Assembly (NCBI GenBank): GCA_020637755.1
Contig: JACKJW010000007.1
Span: 62,001 to 126,000 of the forward strand
Source: Brucellaceae bacterium
GTDB lineage: Bacteria > Pseudomonadota > Alphaproteobacteria > Rhizobiales > Rhizobiaceae
Length of the DNA: 64,000 nucleotides
Direction of reading: 5' to 3'
Shown here: positions 53,223-61,319 of the stretch, one piece after another
How the letters are laid out: each line of letters opens with the position of its first letter
Numbering within the stretch: the first letter of the stretch is position 1
Notes under the pieces: model-generated
What the model saw: only the letters and a program-made list of their open reading frames with translations
What the model was told of the DNA's origin: nothing
Databases searched by the model: none
Translations under genes and position numbers: made by a program

Positions 53223-54506
53223 ATGACCGGAAATGCAGAAAGAGGCGCCACACGGCGCAATTTCCTGAAGGCGGGGCTGGCAGGCAGCGCGGCGCTGGCC
53301 GCTGGTGTCGCCGGAGCGCGCGCTGCGGGCGATCCGCTCATCACCGAATTGCAGGACTGGGCCAACACCACGGGTGATGGCGTTGACGCGACGCCCTACG
53401 GCCTGCCGATCAAGTTCGAGAGCGATGTGGTCCGCCGCAACGTGCCGTGGCTGACCGCCGACGTCATCTCTTCGATCAATTTCACGCCGATCCACGCGCT
53501 GGACGGCACGATCACGCCGCAGGGCTGCGCTTTCGAGCGCCACCACTCCGGCGCCATCGAATTGGCCAAGGCCGACTACCGGCTGATGATCAACGGTTTG
53601 GTCGATCAGCCGCTGGTGTTCAAGTATGAGGACCTGGAGCGCTTCCCGCGCGTCAACCATGTCTATTTCTGCGAGTGTGCGGCGAATACCGGCATGGAAT
53701 GGGCCGGTGCCCAGCTCAATGGCGCCCAGTTCACCCACGGCATGATCCACAACATGGAATATACCGGCGTGACGCTTCGCACCTTGCTTGAAGAGGCAGG
53801 GCTCAAGGCGGCGGGCGACCTGAAGGACAAGTGGGTCTATGTGGAAGGGGCCGATGCGTCCTCCAACGGTCGCTCCATCCCCATGGAAAAGGCGCTTGAC
53901 GATTGCATCGTGGCTTTCAAGGCCAATGGCGAGGCGCTGCGCAAGGAGCACGGCTATCCGGTCCGCCTTGTCGTTCCCGGCTGGGAAGGCAACATGTGGG
54001 TCAAGTGGCTGCGCCGCATCGAGGTGACGGACGGCCCGGTGGAAAGCCGCGAGGAAACCTCGAAATATACCGACACGCTGGAGGATGGCACATCGCGCAA
54101 GTGGACCTGGGTGATGGACGCAAAATCCGTCGTCACGTCGCCTTCCCCGCAGATGCCGATCACCCATGGCAAGGGCCCGCTGGTCATCACCGGCATCGCC
54201 TGGTCCGGCCACGGCAAGATCACCCGCGTCGATGTGTCGGTTGATGGCGGCAAGACCTGGAAGACCGCCCGCCTCGGCGGAACTGAAGGGCCCACCAAGG
54301 CGCTCACCCGCTTCTACCTGGAAACCGAGTGGAACGGCGAGGAAATGCTGCTCCAGTCCCGGGCCATGGACGAGACGGGCTATGTCCAGCCGACCAAGAA
54401 AGCTCTGCGCGAAGTGCGTGGCCTGAACTCGGTGTATCACAACAACTGCATCCAGACTTGGCATGTGAAAACGGACGGGACGGCTGAAAATGTTGAAGTT
54501 TCGTAA
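53223..54506 (+). CDS. soxC: Sulfane dehydrogenase molybdenum subunit SoxC
   Basis: A 427-residue periplasmic sulfite-oxidase-family protein. A Tat leader (TRRNFLKAGLAGSAALAAG) fits export of the folded molybdopterin enzyme. Cys150/Cys152 in YFCECAANTGMEW hold the molybdenum-ligand position. The C-terminal dimerisation domain contains ITGIAWSGHGKITRVDVSVD. With SoxD it oxidises SoxY-bound sulfane sulfur, so thiosulfate is converted fully to sulfate without sulfur globules. It overlaps soxD by 17 bases. Confidence 0.96.
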   Translation: MTGNAERGATRRNFLKAGLAGSAALAAGVAGARAAGDPLITELQDWANTTGDGVDATPYGLPIKFESDVVRRNVPWLTADVISSINFTPIHALDGTITPQGCAFERHHSGAIELAKADYRLMINGLVDQPLVFKYEDLERFPRVNHVYFCECAANTGMEWAGAQLNGAQFTHGMIHNMEYTGVTLRTLLEEAGLKAAGDLKDKWVYVEGADASSNGRSIPMEKALDDCIVAFKANGEALRKEHGYPVRLVVPGWEGNMWVKWLRRIEVTDGPVESREETSKYTDTLEDGTSRKWTWVMDAKSVVTSPSPQMPITHGKGPLVITGIAWSGHGKITRVDVSVDGGKTWKTARLGGTEGPTKALTRFYLETEWNGEEMLLQSRAMDETGYVQPTKKALREVRGLNSVYHNNCIQTWHVKTDGTAENVEVS

Positions 54507-55569
54507 TTTCCTGACCGCCGCGACGGCTTTTGCCGCGCTGACAGCAGCAGCCCATGCCGGGGATCCGGCAGCAGGCGAGAAGGTCTTCAACAAATGCAAG
54601 GCCTGCCACGCCGTCGGCGAAGGCGCCAAGAACAAGTCCGGACCCGTTCTGAACAATCTGATGGGCCGTGCCGCTGGCAGTGTGGAAGGGTTCAAGTATT
54701 CCTCCGCCATGAAGGAGTCCGGCGTCACATGGGACGCCGGGACCCTCGCCTCCTACTTGAAGGATCCCAAGGGCTTCGTCCCGAAGAACAAGATGTCCTT
54801 TGCCGGGCTGAAGACGGATGATGACGTGAACAACGTGATCGCCTATCTGGCGACCTTCTCTGCCGCCGCAGCCCCGGCCGCCGCGGACGAGAAGAAGGAA
54901 AGCGCGGCTCCCGCTGAACCGGCCAAGGCGGCCGAGGCTGCGCCCGCCGCCGAACCTACCAAGGTGGATGAAAAGCCCGCAGCGATGGCCGATGTCATCC
55001 CCTCCAGGGGCAAGTTCGGCCTTGGCCGTCAGGCGACCGATGACGAAATCGCAGCCTGGGACGTGAAGGTCATGCCGAATGGCAAGGGTCTTCCGCCGGG
55101 ACAGGGGTCGGTCGAGGATGGCGAGGCAATCTTTTCGGAGAAATGTGCCGTGTGCCATGGCGAATTCGCCGAGGGCGTCGACAATTGGCCGAAGCTGGCC
55201 GGTGGTGACGACACGCTGGCAGACGAGGATCCGCTGAAAACCGTCGGCTCCTACTGGCCGTACCTCTCGACCACCTGGGACTATGTCCACCGTTCCATGC
55301 CCTTCGGCAATGCCGGAACGCTGACAGCCGACGAGACCTACGCGATCGTCGCCTACATCCTCTATTCCAACAATCTGGTCGAAGATGACTTCGTGCTCTC
55401 CAACGAGAATTTCACTTCGGTGAAGATGCGCAACGCCGGCGGATTCATCGTCGATGACCGGGCCGAGACGGAATACAAGAAGTGGCGCGCCGAGCCCTGC
55501 ATGGAAAACTGCAAGGACGAGGTCAAGATCACACGCAAGGCGACCGTGCTCGACGTCACGCCGGACTGA
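54490..55569 (+). CDS. soxD: Dihaem cytochrome c SoxD
   Basis: A 359-residue periplasmic cytochrome that accepts electrons from SoxC. It has a Sec signal (LTAATAFAALTAAAHA), a first haem site CKACH at Cys36 and a second, CAVCH, at Cys219. The two domains are joined by an Ala/Pro/Glu-rich linker (residues 130-170) typical of SoxD. It starts inside the soxC end, so the two subunits are translationally coupled. Confidence 0.95.
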   Translation: MLKFRNFLTAATAFAALTAAAHAGDPAAGEKVFNKCKACHAVGEGAKNKSGPVLNNLMGRAAGSVEGFKYSSAMKESGVTWDAGTLASYLKDPKGFVPKNKMSFAGLKTDDDVNNVIAYLATFSAAAAPAAADEKKESAAPAEPAKAAEAAPAAEPTKVDEKPAAMADVIPSRGKFGLGRQATDDEIAAWDVKVMPNGKGLPPGQGSVEDGEAIFSEKCAVCHGEFAEGVDNWPKLAGGDDTLADEDPLKTVGSYWPYLSTTWDYVHRSMPFGNAGTLTADETYAIVAYILYSNNLVEDDFVLSNENFTSVKMRNAGGFIVDDRAETEYKKWRAEPCMENCKDEVKITRKATVLDVTPD

Positions 55570-55585
55570 TACGGAGAAAATTTGC

Positions 55586-55615
55586 AAGGCGGGACGGCAA
55601 AGCCGGACCCGCCTT
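55586..55615. other. Compound hairpin between soxD and soxE
   Basis: AAGGCGGG (55586-55593) and CCCGCCTT (55608-55615) enclose an inner stem, CGGC/GCCG with an AAA loop. There is no T-tract. It may act in message processing ahead of soxE. Confidence 0.5.
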
Positions 55616-55643
55616 CGGCACCACGGCTTTGGGAGGACGTGTC

Positions 55644-56384
55644 ATGCCGGAGACTTCGAGAGTGCCGCGCCGGCTTTGGCCGGATGGCGTCCAGGCTGCG
55701 GTGATCGCACTCACGGCAGCACTGCCTGCATTTTGCGCAACCGCCTTGGCCGAAGAGGATGGCGAGGCGCTGTTCAAGGCCTGCAAGGGCTGCCACGAGA
55801 TCGGCGAGGGCGCGCGCCACAAGGTCGGCCCGCATCTGGACGGCATCGTTGGCCGCAAGGCCGGAACCATGGAAGGCTTCCGCTATTCCGCCGCCATGAA
55901 GAAGGCAGGAGAGGGCGGCCTGGTCTGGACAGCCGAAAATATAGCCCACTATCTGGAAAAGCCGCGCGACTTTATCCCCGGCAACCGCATGTCCTATCGC
56001 GGCATGGCGAAGCCGGAGGACCGTGCAGCCCTGGTCGCCTGGCTCGCCGCGCGCGGCTCTGCAGCACCTGCGGCCGATCCTGCTGCCAAAGACGATGCCC
56101 ATCCCGCCATTGCCGGTTTTGCCGATGCTGTCCTGAAGCTGGAGGGCGACCGGGAATATGGCGAATATCTCGCGGGCGAATGCGTGACCTGCCATCAGGT
56201 CTCCGGCCATGCCGACGGCATCCCCTCCATTGTCGGGGTGCCCAAGGATTATTTTGTCCGCGCGCTGTTTGAATACAAGAACAACATCCGCTCCAACGAG
56301 GTGATGAAGCTGCGTGTGGCGAACCTGACCGATGAGGAAATCGCTGCCCTGGCCGCCTATTTCAGCGGCCTGCAACCCCAATGA
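55644..56384 (+). CDS. soxE: Dihaem cytochrome c SoxE
   Basis: A 246-residue periplasmic cytochrome with signal region AAVIALTAALPAFCATALA and two haem sites, CKGCH at Cys47 and CVTCH at Cys180. The first half resembles the SoxD class I domain (GRKAGTMEGFRYSAAMK); the second resembles the FccA-type subunit. In Paracoccus SoxE is the haem subunit that partners flavoprotein SoxF, and here soxF follows at once. ATG 55644 follows GGGAGGACGTGTC. Confidence 0.87.
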   Translation: MPETSRVPRRLWPDGVQAAVIALTAALPAFCATALAEEDGEALFKACKGCHEIGEGARHKVGPHLDGIVGRKAGTMEGFRYSAAMKKAGEGGLVWTAENIAHYLEKPRDFIPGNRMSYRGMAKPEDRAALVAWLAARGSAAPAADPAAKDDAHPAIAGFADAVLKLEGDREYGEYLAGECVTCHQVSGHADGIPSIVGVPKDYFVRALFEYKNNIRSNEVMKLRVANLTDEEIAALAAYFSGLQPQ

Positions 56385-56415
56385 GGTTCAACCACGGTTC
56401 ATCAGGGAGGACATG

Positions 56416-57687
56416 ATGACGACATTCAATCGCAGGCAGTTCGGGCTCCTGCTCGGCACATCGGCCGCCATGCTGGCGGCACCGGCCTATCTGCGCGCGC
56501 AGGGCAAACCCAAGGTCGTCGTCATCGGTGGCGGCGCGGGTGGTGCCACTGCCGCCCGCTATATCGCCAAGGACTCCAAGGGCGAGATCGACGTCACGCT
56601 TATTGATGCCTCGGAGAAGTTCACCACCTGCTTCTTCTCCAACCTCTATCTCGGTGGCTTCCGCGATTTCGCCTCCATCACCCATGGTTACGACAAGCTC
56701 CAGTCCAACTACGGAATCACCAAAATCACCGGCTACGCCAAGTCCGTTGATCGGGCCGCGAAGAAGGTCGTCATGGCTGACGGCTCGGAAGTGCCCTATG
56801 ACCGCCTGGTGGTCTCGCCGGGCATCGACTTCATCTGGGATTCGGTACCAGGCTATTCGGAGGAGGCTGTGGGGATTGCACCGCACGCCTGGAAGGCCGG
56901 TCCGCAGACGGAACTGCTGAAGGCCAGGCTTGATGCCATCACCAACGGCCAGCAGATCGTCATGGTCGCTCCGCCGAACCCCTATCGCTGCCCGCCCGGA
57001 CCTTACGAGCGCGTTTCCATGTTTGCCCATGTGCTGAAGGCGAAGGGCGTGGATGCCAAGATCATCATCATCGATCCGAAGGAAAAGTTTTCCAAACAGG
57101 GCCTGTTCCAGGAAGGCTGGCAGAACCACTATCCCGGCATGATCGAATGGTATGGCCCGGACGTCCATGGCGGCATCAAGTCGGTCGATGTGAAGGCCGG
57201 TACGGTCGAGACCGATCTCGATACCTTCAAGGCCGACCTGCTGAACGTCATTCCGGCCCAGAAGGCTGGTACCATCGCGGCCGCAGCGGGCCTGACCAAT
57301 GAAAGTGGCTTCTGCCCCATTGATGCGGAAACCATGCGCTCCGCCGTCGATGAGAACATCTATGTGATCGGTGATGCCTCGATTGCCGGCGCCATGCCGA
57401 AATCCGGCTTCTCGGCCAACAGCCAAGCCAAGGTGGCCGCCATGAACGTGCGTGGCGACCTGCTGCGGTCGAAGGTCTTCCCGGCAAAATATTCCAACAC
57501 CTGCTGGAGCCTGATCGAGACCGATGACGGCGTGAAAGTAGGCGCGCAATATGCCCCGTCGGAGGGCAAGATTGCTTCGACGACCACCTTCATCAGCCAG
57601 ACGGGTGAGGACGCTGCGCTGCGCAAGGCGACCTTCGAGGAATCGATCGGCTGGTATGCCGGTATCACCGCCGACATGTTCGGCTGA
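56416..57687 (+). CDS. soxF: Flavocytochrome c sulfide dehydrogenase flavoprotein SoxF
   Basis: A 423-residue periplasmic flavoprotein that oxidises sulfide, with a Tat leader (NRRQFGLLLGTSAAML). The Rossmann motif is VVVIGGGAGGATAARYIA. Cys72 in TTCFFSN corresponds to the covalent FAD attachment site of FccB. Cys192 (NPYRCPPGPYE) and Cys300 (SGFCPIDAE) match the redox-active disulfide. ATG 56416 is five bases from GGGAGG. With SoxE it gives a sulfide route into the cytochrome pool separate from the SQR fusion. Confidence 0.93.
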   Translation: MTTFNRRQFGLLLGTSAAMLAAPAYLRAQGKPKVVVIGGGAGGATAARYIAKDSKGEIDVTLIDASEKFTTCFFSNLYLGGFRDFASITHGYDKLQSNYGITKITGYAKSVDRAAKKVVMADGSEVPYDRLVVSPGIDFIWDSVPGYSEEAVGIAPHAWKAGPQTELLKARLDAITNGQQIVMVAPPNPYRCPPGPYERVSMFAHVLKAKGVDAKIIIIDPKEKFSKQGLFQEGWQNHYPGMIEWYGPDVHGGIKSVDVKAGTVETDLDTFKADLLNVIPAQKAGTIAAAAGLTNESGFCPIDAETMRSAVDENIYVIGDASIAGAMPKSGFSANSQAKVAAMNVRGDLLRSKVFPAKYSNTCWSLIETDDGVKVGAQYAPSEGKIASTTTFISQTGEDAALRKATFEESIGWYAGITADMFG

Positions 57688-57745
57688 CCGGCCGAAAGCC
57701 ATCCTCCCGCGCCGCCCGTGGGGCAAGATTCGGGCCTGGTGCACG

Positions 57746-57777
57746 GAAACGGCGGTCCCGCGAGGGGCCGCCGTTTC
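57746..57777 (+). terminator. Terminator after soxF
   Basis: GAAACGGCGG and CCGCCGTTTC pair perfectly, extended inward with one wobble to a GCGA loop, and TGTCTTT follows. It ends the rightward sox transcript 59 bp past soxF. Confidence 0.85.
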
Positions 57778-57802
57778 TGTCTTTAAGCGAAAAGCGTGGC
57801 GT

Positions 57803-58897
57803 TTATTCCGCCGGTACAAGCACGGCAGGGGCGGCCAATGGACGGCTTCCCTCCAGCAGGCGGCCGGCAATGGCCGCGGCCCCGGTCATGGAGACCAGCG
57901 CAACGAGGGAGGACACGGCCAGCACCGAACCGCCGGTGAACCCGGCGCCGATGGTGCAGCCACCGGCCAGAACGCCGCCGAACCCCATCAGCACGGCACC
58001 TGTGGCGTAGCGCCAGAGCGGCGCGGCGCCGGCTGAGCGGAAACCTTCCACCCGGAATGAGCGGGAGATGAGCGCGGCGAGAAAGGCCCCGGCCAGCGTT
58101 CCAAGCAGCACACCCTGGTCAAGCCCGAATGCAGCGCCCTCGGTGCCGGACGCCAGTTCGCCGGTTGTTGCCAGCGGGCGGATGAAGGAAAGGCTTTCCG
58201 GCTGGATGGGCTCGAACACCTGCGTCGACAGCGTATGGGTGAAATACCAGCCGCCCGCAATGGTGAGGCCGGCCAGCAGGCCGCCCAGCGCGCGGGCAGG
58301 CGAAAGACGCGCGGCGACGGCAAGCCATAGCGCGGCCGCACCAAGCGCAATGCCCGCCACCACGCCCGCCCCCTGCGGCAGCGCCATTTGTGCCAGCAGG
58401 TCGTTGCCGCCGATGTCGCTGGTGCTGGACAGCGCCGCGATGCTGTCGCGCAACGGCACGAGAAGGCCTGAATAGGTTGCAAGTCCGGTTACCGCGATGA
58501 TGAGGATGGTGACGGCTGCCCGCAGGTTGCCCGAAGCCGCCAGCACCAGATGGCGCGACACGCATCCGCGCGCCAGCACCATGCCGAGGCCAAAAAGCGC
58601 GCCGCCGGTGAGCGCTCCGGACAGGCTCTGCGCAGTGGAGAAGAAACGCGATTCCGCTGCATCGGCAAGACCTGTCCACAGCAGGAGCTGCACCGCGAGC
58701 ACCGCGGCTGCGAAGCCTGCCACCCAGGTCGCCAGCGGCTTCAGGCCCGCGCCGTTGACGAGACCCAGAACCGCCGAGCGCGTGCAGAATGCGCTGCGCT
58801 GGGCGGCGACACCGAAGATCAGGCCGAGCACCGCGCCACCGGCGAGCGCAACGCCGTTTTCGCCGAGCGTGTCGATCAGGGGAACGAGGTCGATCAT
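57803..58897 (-). CDS. Second YeeE/YedE-family sulfur transporter
   Basis: A 364-residue inner-membrane protein equal in length to SoxT but clearly diverged. Its three cysteine motifs are SAFCTRSAVLGL, RGCVSRHLVLAASGNLR and GGCTIGAGFTGGS. It closes the sox locus in convergent orientation. Like TsuA it may import thiosulfate or a related sulfur compound. The start MIDLVPLIDTLG follows AAAGGACAGACCC, and that RBS can be masked by a hairpin (58905-58927). Confidence 0.86.
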   Translation of the reverse strand: MIDLVPLIDTLGENGVALAGGAVLGLIFGVAAQRSAFCTRSAVLGLVNGAGLKPLATWVAGFAAAVLAVQLLLWTGLADAAESRFFSTAQSLSGALTGGALFGLGMVLARGCVSRHLVLAASGNLRAAVTILIIAVTGLATYSGLLVPLRDSIAALSSTSDIGGNDLLAQMALPQGAGVVAGIALGAAALWLAVAARLSPARALGGLLAGLTIAGGWYFTHTLSTQVFEPIQPESLSFIRPLATTGELASGTEGAAFGLDQGVLLGTLAGAFLAALISRSFRVEGFRSAGAAPLWRYATGAVLMGFGGVLAGGCTIGAGFTGGSVLAVSSLVALVSMTGAAAIAGRLLEGSRPLAAPAVLVPAE

Positions 58898-58904
58898 GGG
58901 TCTG

Positions 58905-58927
58905 TCCTTTTTGTCTTGTCAAAAGGA
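58905..58927 (-). promoter_or_regulatory. Hairpin covering the RBS of the second YeeE transporter
   Basis: On the minus strand TCCTTTT pairs with AAAAGGA (7 bp, 9-base loop), and AAAGGA is the ribosome binding site of the leftward gene. In the same 298-bp gap to maiA, ATATGCGCCG (58945-58954) and ATATGCGTCG (58961-58970) form a direct repeat that may be a regulator site. Confidence 0.35.
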
Positions 58928-59195
58928 TAGGCCTGAAGGGTGACATATGCGCCGTTTGGAATATGCGTCGCCGGTGGGAGAGAGGAAAAACATTTCTTCT
59001 GAAGTGCAAACCCACGCAACGCTGTTCCGCATGATGTAAAATTGCCGGGCTCGGGGAGCAAGAACCATCTGTTGTCCGCGAATTGCACGCGCTTTTGCCC
59101 GGTCGCGGAACCGAACGGCTGGCCAATGTCCGCTCCCTTGCCTGGACCCTGTGCAAGGCGATAGGAAAGGGTCAAGACCTTGCTGGAGGATATCG

Positions 59196-59846
59196 ATGCC
59201 CGGCATCACGCTGCACAACTATTTCCGCTCATCCACCTCCTTTCGGGTTCGCGCCGCGCTGAACCTGAAGGGGCTGGACTATGAGTATGTCGCCCATCAC
59301 CTGCCGACGGGCAAACACCGCGAAAAGGCCTATCTCGACGTCAATCCGCAGGGGCTGATGCCAGCTCTCGTCTGGAGCGACGGGACGACAGTGGCGCAAT
59401 CGCTGGCGATCCTCGAATTCATCGATGAGATGGTACCCGAGCCGCCGCTCATGCCGGCTGATCCGCATGGCAAGGCGCGTGTGCGCATGCTGGCCCAGAT
59501 GATCGGCTGCGACATCCACCCGGTGAACAATCTGCGTGTGCTGAACCGCCTGCGTTCTGAGTTCGGCGCCGATGACGAGGCGGTCGCCGGATGGTTCCGC
59601 CATTGGGTCGCCGAAACCTTCGCACCCATGGAAGCGATGCTGGCGGGCGACCCCGCGACCGGCACCTTCTGCCACGGCGATACCATCACTGTCGCCGATC
59701 TTTGCCTGGTGGCGCAGGTGGTCAATAACGTCCGTTTCGGCGTGGACATGACGCCGTACCCCACGATCAACCGCATTCATGCCGCAGCCATGGCCATCCC
59801 GGAAATAGACGCTGCCCAGCCGATGAAACAGCCGGACGCAGTGTAA
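59196..59846 (+). CDS. maiA: Maleylacetoacetate isomerase
   Basis: A 216-residue zeta-class glutathione transferase that isomerises maleylacetoacetate to fumarylacetoacetate. The glutathione-site signature SSTSFRVRAALNLKG opens the N-terminal domain, and NPQGLMPALVW and LAQMIGCDIHPVNNLRVL are typical of the family. ATG 59196 follows GGAGGATATCG. It supplies the enzyme missing between HmgA and the FAH-family hydrolase 37 kb away. Maleylpyruvate isomerase of a gentisate pathway is the main alternative. Confidence 0.88.
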   Translation: MPGITLHNYFRSSTSFRVRAALNLKGLDYEYVAHHLPTGKHREKAYLDVNPQGLMPALVWSDGTTVAQSLAILEFIDEMVPEPPLMPADPHGKARVRMLAQMIGCDIHPVNNLRVLNRLRSEFGADDEAVAGWFRHWVAETFAPMEAMLAGDPATGTFCHGDTITVADLCLVAQVVNNVRFGVDMTPYPTINRIHAAAMAIPEIDAAQPMKQPDAV

Positions 59847-60004
59847 CCGCCACCTGCCGTGTTTCCCTCCTCCCGCTCCTGGAGGGGCCGTTACAGAGGC
59901 AGGGGCGATGGCGCAGGCCCTTGCCAGCGACTGAATGTCGCTTGCACAGCTCTCCGCCCTCTGCACAAATACCTCCCAACAAGAAGAACGGGAGGATCGA
60001 CGCC

Positions 60005-61312
60005 ATGATGAGCCAGGAAGCCAACGACCGGATCACACGCGTCGGCCCCGGCACGGCGGCAGGTGCGCTGCTGCGCCGCTACTGGCAGCCGGCAGCCCTT
60101 GCCGAGGAACTGGTTTCGGCCCGCCCGGTCGTGCCGGTCACGCTGCTGGGCGAGAAACTGGTGCTGTTCCGCGACGAGGAGGGCAAACTTGGCCTGATCG
60201 GCCGCCACTGCCCGCATCGCGGGGCTGACATGTGCTACGGACGGCTGGAGGACAACGGTCTGCGCTGCCCCTTCCACGGCTGGCATTTCAACCGCGACGG
60301 CCAGTGTGTCGAGCAGCCCGCCGAGCCCGAGGGCAGCCGCATGCATGAGCAAATCCGCGCGGTCTCCTACCCGGTGGTCGAGCGCAACGGCGTCGTGTTT
60401 GCCTATATGGGCCCCGGCGATCCGCCACCCTTTCCCGCGCTCGATTGCTTCACCGCGCCGGACAGCCATGTCTTCGCTTTCAAGGGTCTGTGGGAATGCA
60501 ATTGGCTCCAGGCGCTGGAAGTCGGCATTGACCCGGCACATGCCTCCTTCCTGCATCGCTTCCTGGAGGACGAGGATCCGTCCAGGGGCTACGGCAAGCA
60601 GTTCCGTGACAGGGCGGCAGGAACCGACATTCCGATGACGCAGATCCTGCGTGAGTATCCACGCCCGGAAATTCACGTGGAGGACGCCCCGCATGGCCTG
60701 CGCCTCGTCGCGCTTCGTCATCTGGCGGATGGACGTACCCATGTGCGCGTCACCAACCAGCTTTTCCCGGGCGCCATCACCATCCCGATGTCGCAGGAAA
60801 TGACGATCACCCAGTGGCATGTACCGGTGGATGACGAGCGCTGCTACTGGGTGTCCATGTTCACCAGTTTCGGCAAGCCGGTGGACAAGGCGCTGATGCG
60901 CGAGCAGCGCTTGAAGGAACATCGCCTGCCCGACTACGCGCCGCTGAAGAACCGCGCCAACAATTACGGCTATGATCCCGATGAGCAGCGCGACCGCACC
61001 TATACGGGCATGGGCCTGGACATCAACGTGCATGACCAGTGGGCGGTCGAAAGCATGGGCAGCATCCAGGACCGGACGCAGGAGCATCTCGGCAAGTCCG
61101 ATGCCGGCATCATCCGTTACCGCCGCATGTTGCGCGCCGCCGTCGACGCGGTGGAAAAGGGTGAAGACAATGCGCTTCCCATGTCCAACGGCTCCGCCGC
61201 TTCCGTAACAGGTCCCGTCTCGGTGGACGCGCTGGGCGAGGCAGGAGAGGACTGGCGCGACGTTTTCACCCGCGCCGATGCGGCTCGCCGCGCCGCCTGT
61301 CCGTGGTCGTGA
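60005..61312 (+). CDS. Rieske non-haem iron oxygenase, alpha subunit
   Basis: A 435-residue ring-hydroxylating or demethylating oxygenase. The Rieske [2Fe-2S] motifs are CPHRG and CPFHGWHF near residues 65-88. The catalytic iron site is ALEVGIDPAHASFLHR (Asp and two His). The single-subunit form resembles phthalate dioxygenase and vanillate demethylase types. Start 60005 is nine bases from GGAGG; 60008 is adjacent. No ferredoxin or reductase gene is next to it, so electrons must come from elsewhere. A glutamine-synthetase-like gene starts 7 bp downstream. Substrate unknown. Confidence 0.87.
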   Translation: MMSQEANDRITRVGPGTAAGALLRRYWQPAALAEELVSARPVVPVTLLGEKLVLFRDEEGKLGLIGRHCPHRGADMCYGRLEDNGLRCPFHGWHFNRDGQCVEQPAEPEGSRMHEQIRAVSYPVVERNGVVFAYMGPGDPPPFPALDCFTAPDSHVFAFKGLWECNWLQALEVGIDPAHASFLHRFLEDEDPSRGYGKQFRDRAAGTDIPMTQILREYPRPEIHVEDAPHGLRLVALRHLADGRTHVRVTNQLFPGAITIPMSQEMTITQWHVPVDDERCYWVSMFTSFGKPVDKALMREQRLKEHRLPDYAPLKNRANNYGYDPDEQRDRTYTGMGLDINVHDQWAVESMGSIQDRTQEHLGKSDAGIIRYRRMLRAAVDAVEKGEDNALPMSNGSAASVTGPVSVDALGEAGEDWRDVFTRADAARRAACPWS

Positions 61313-61319
61313 GGCTGCC

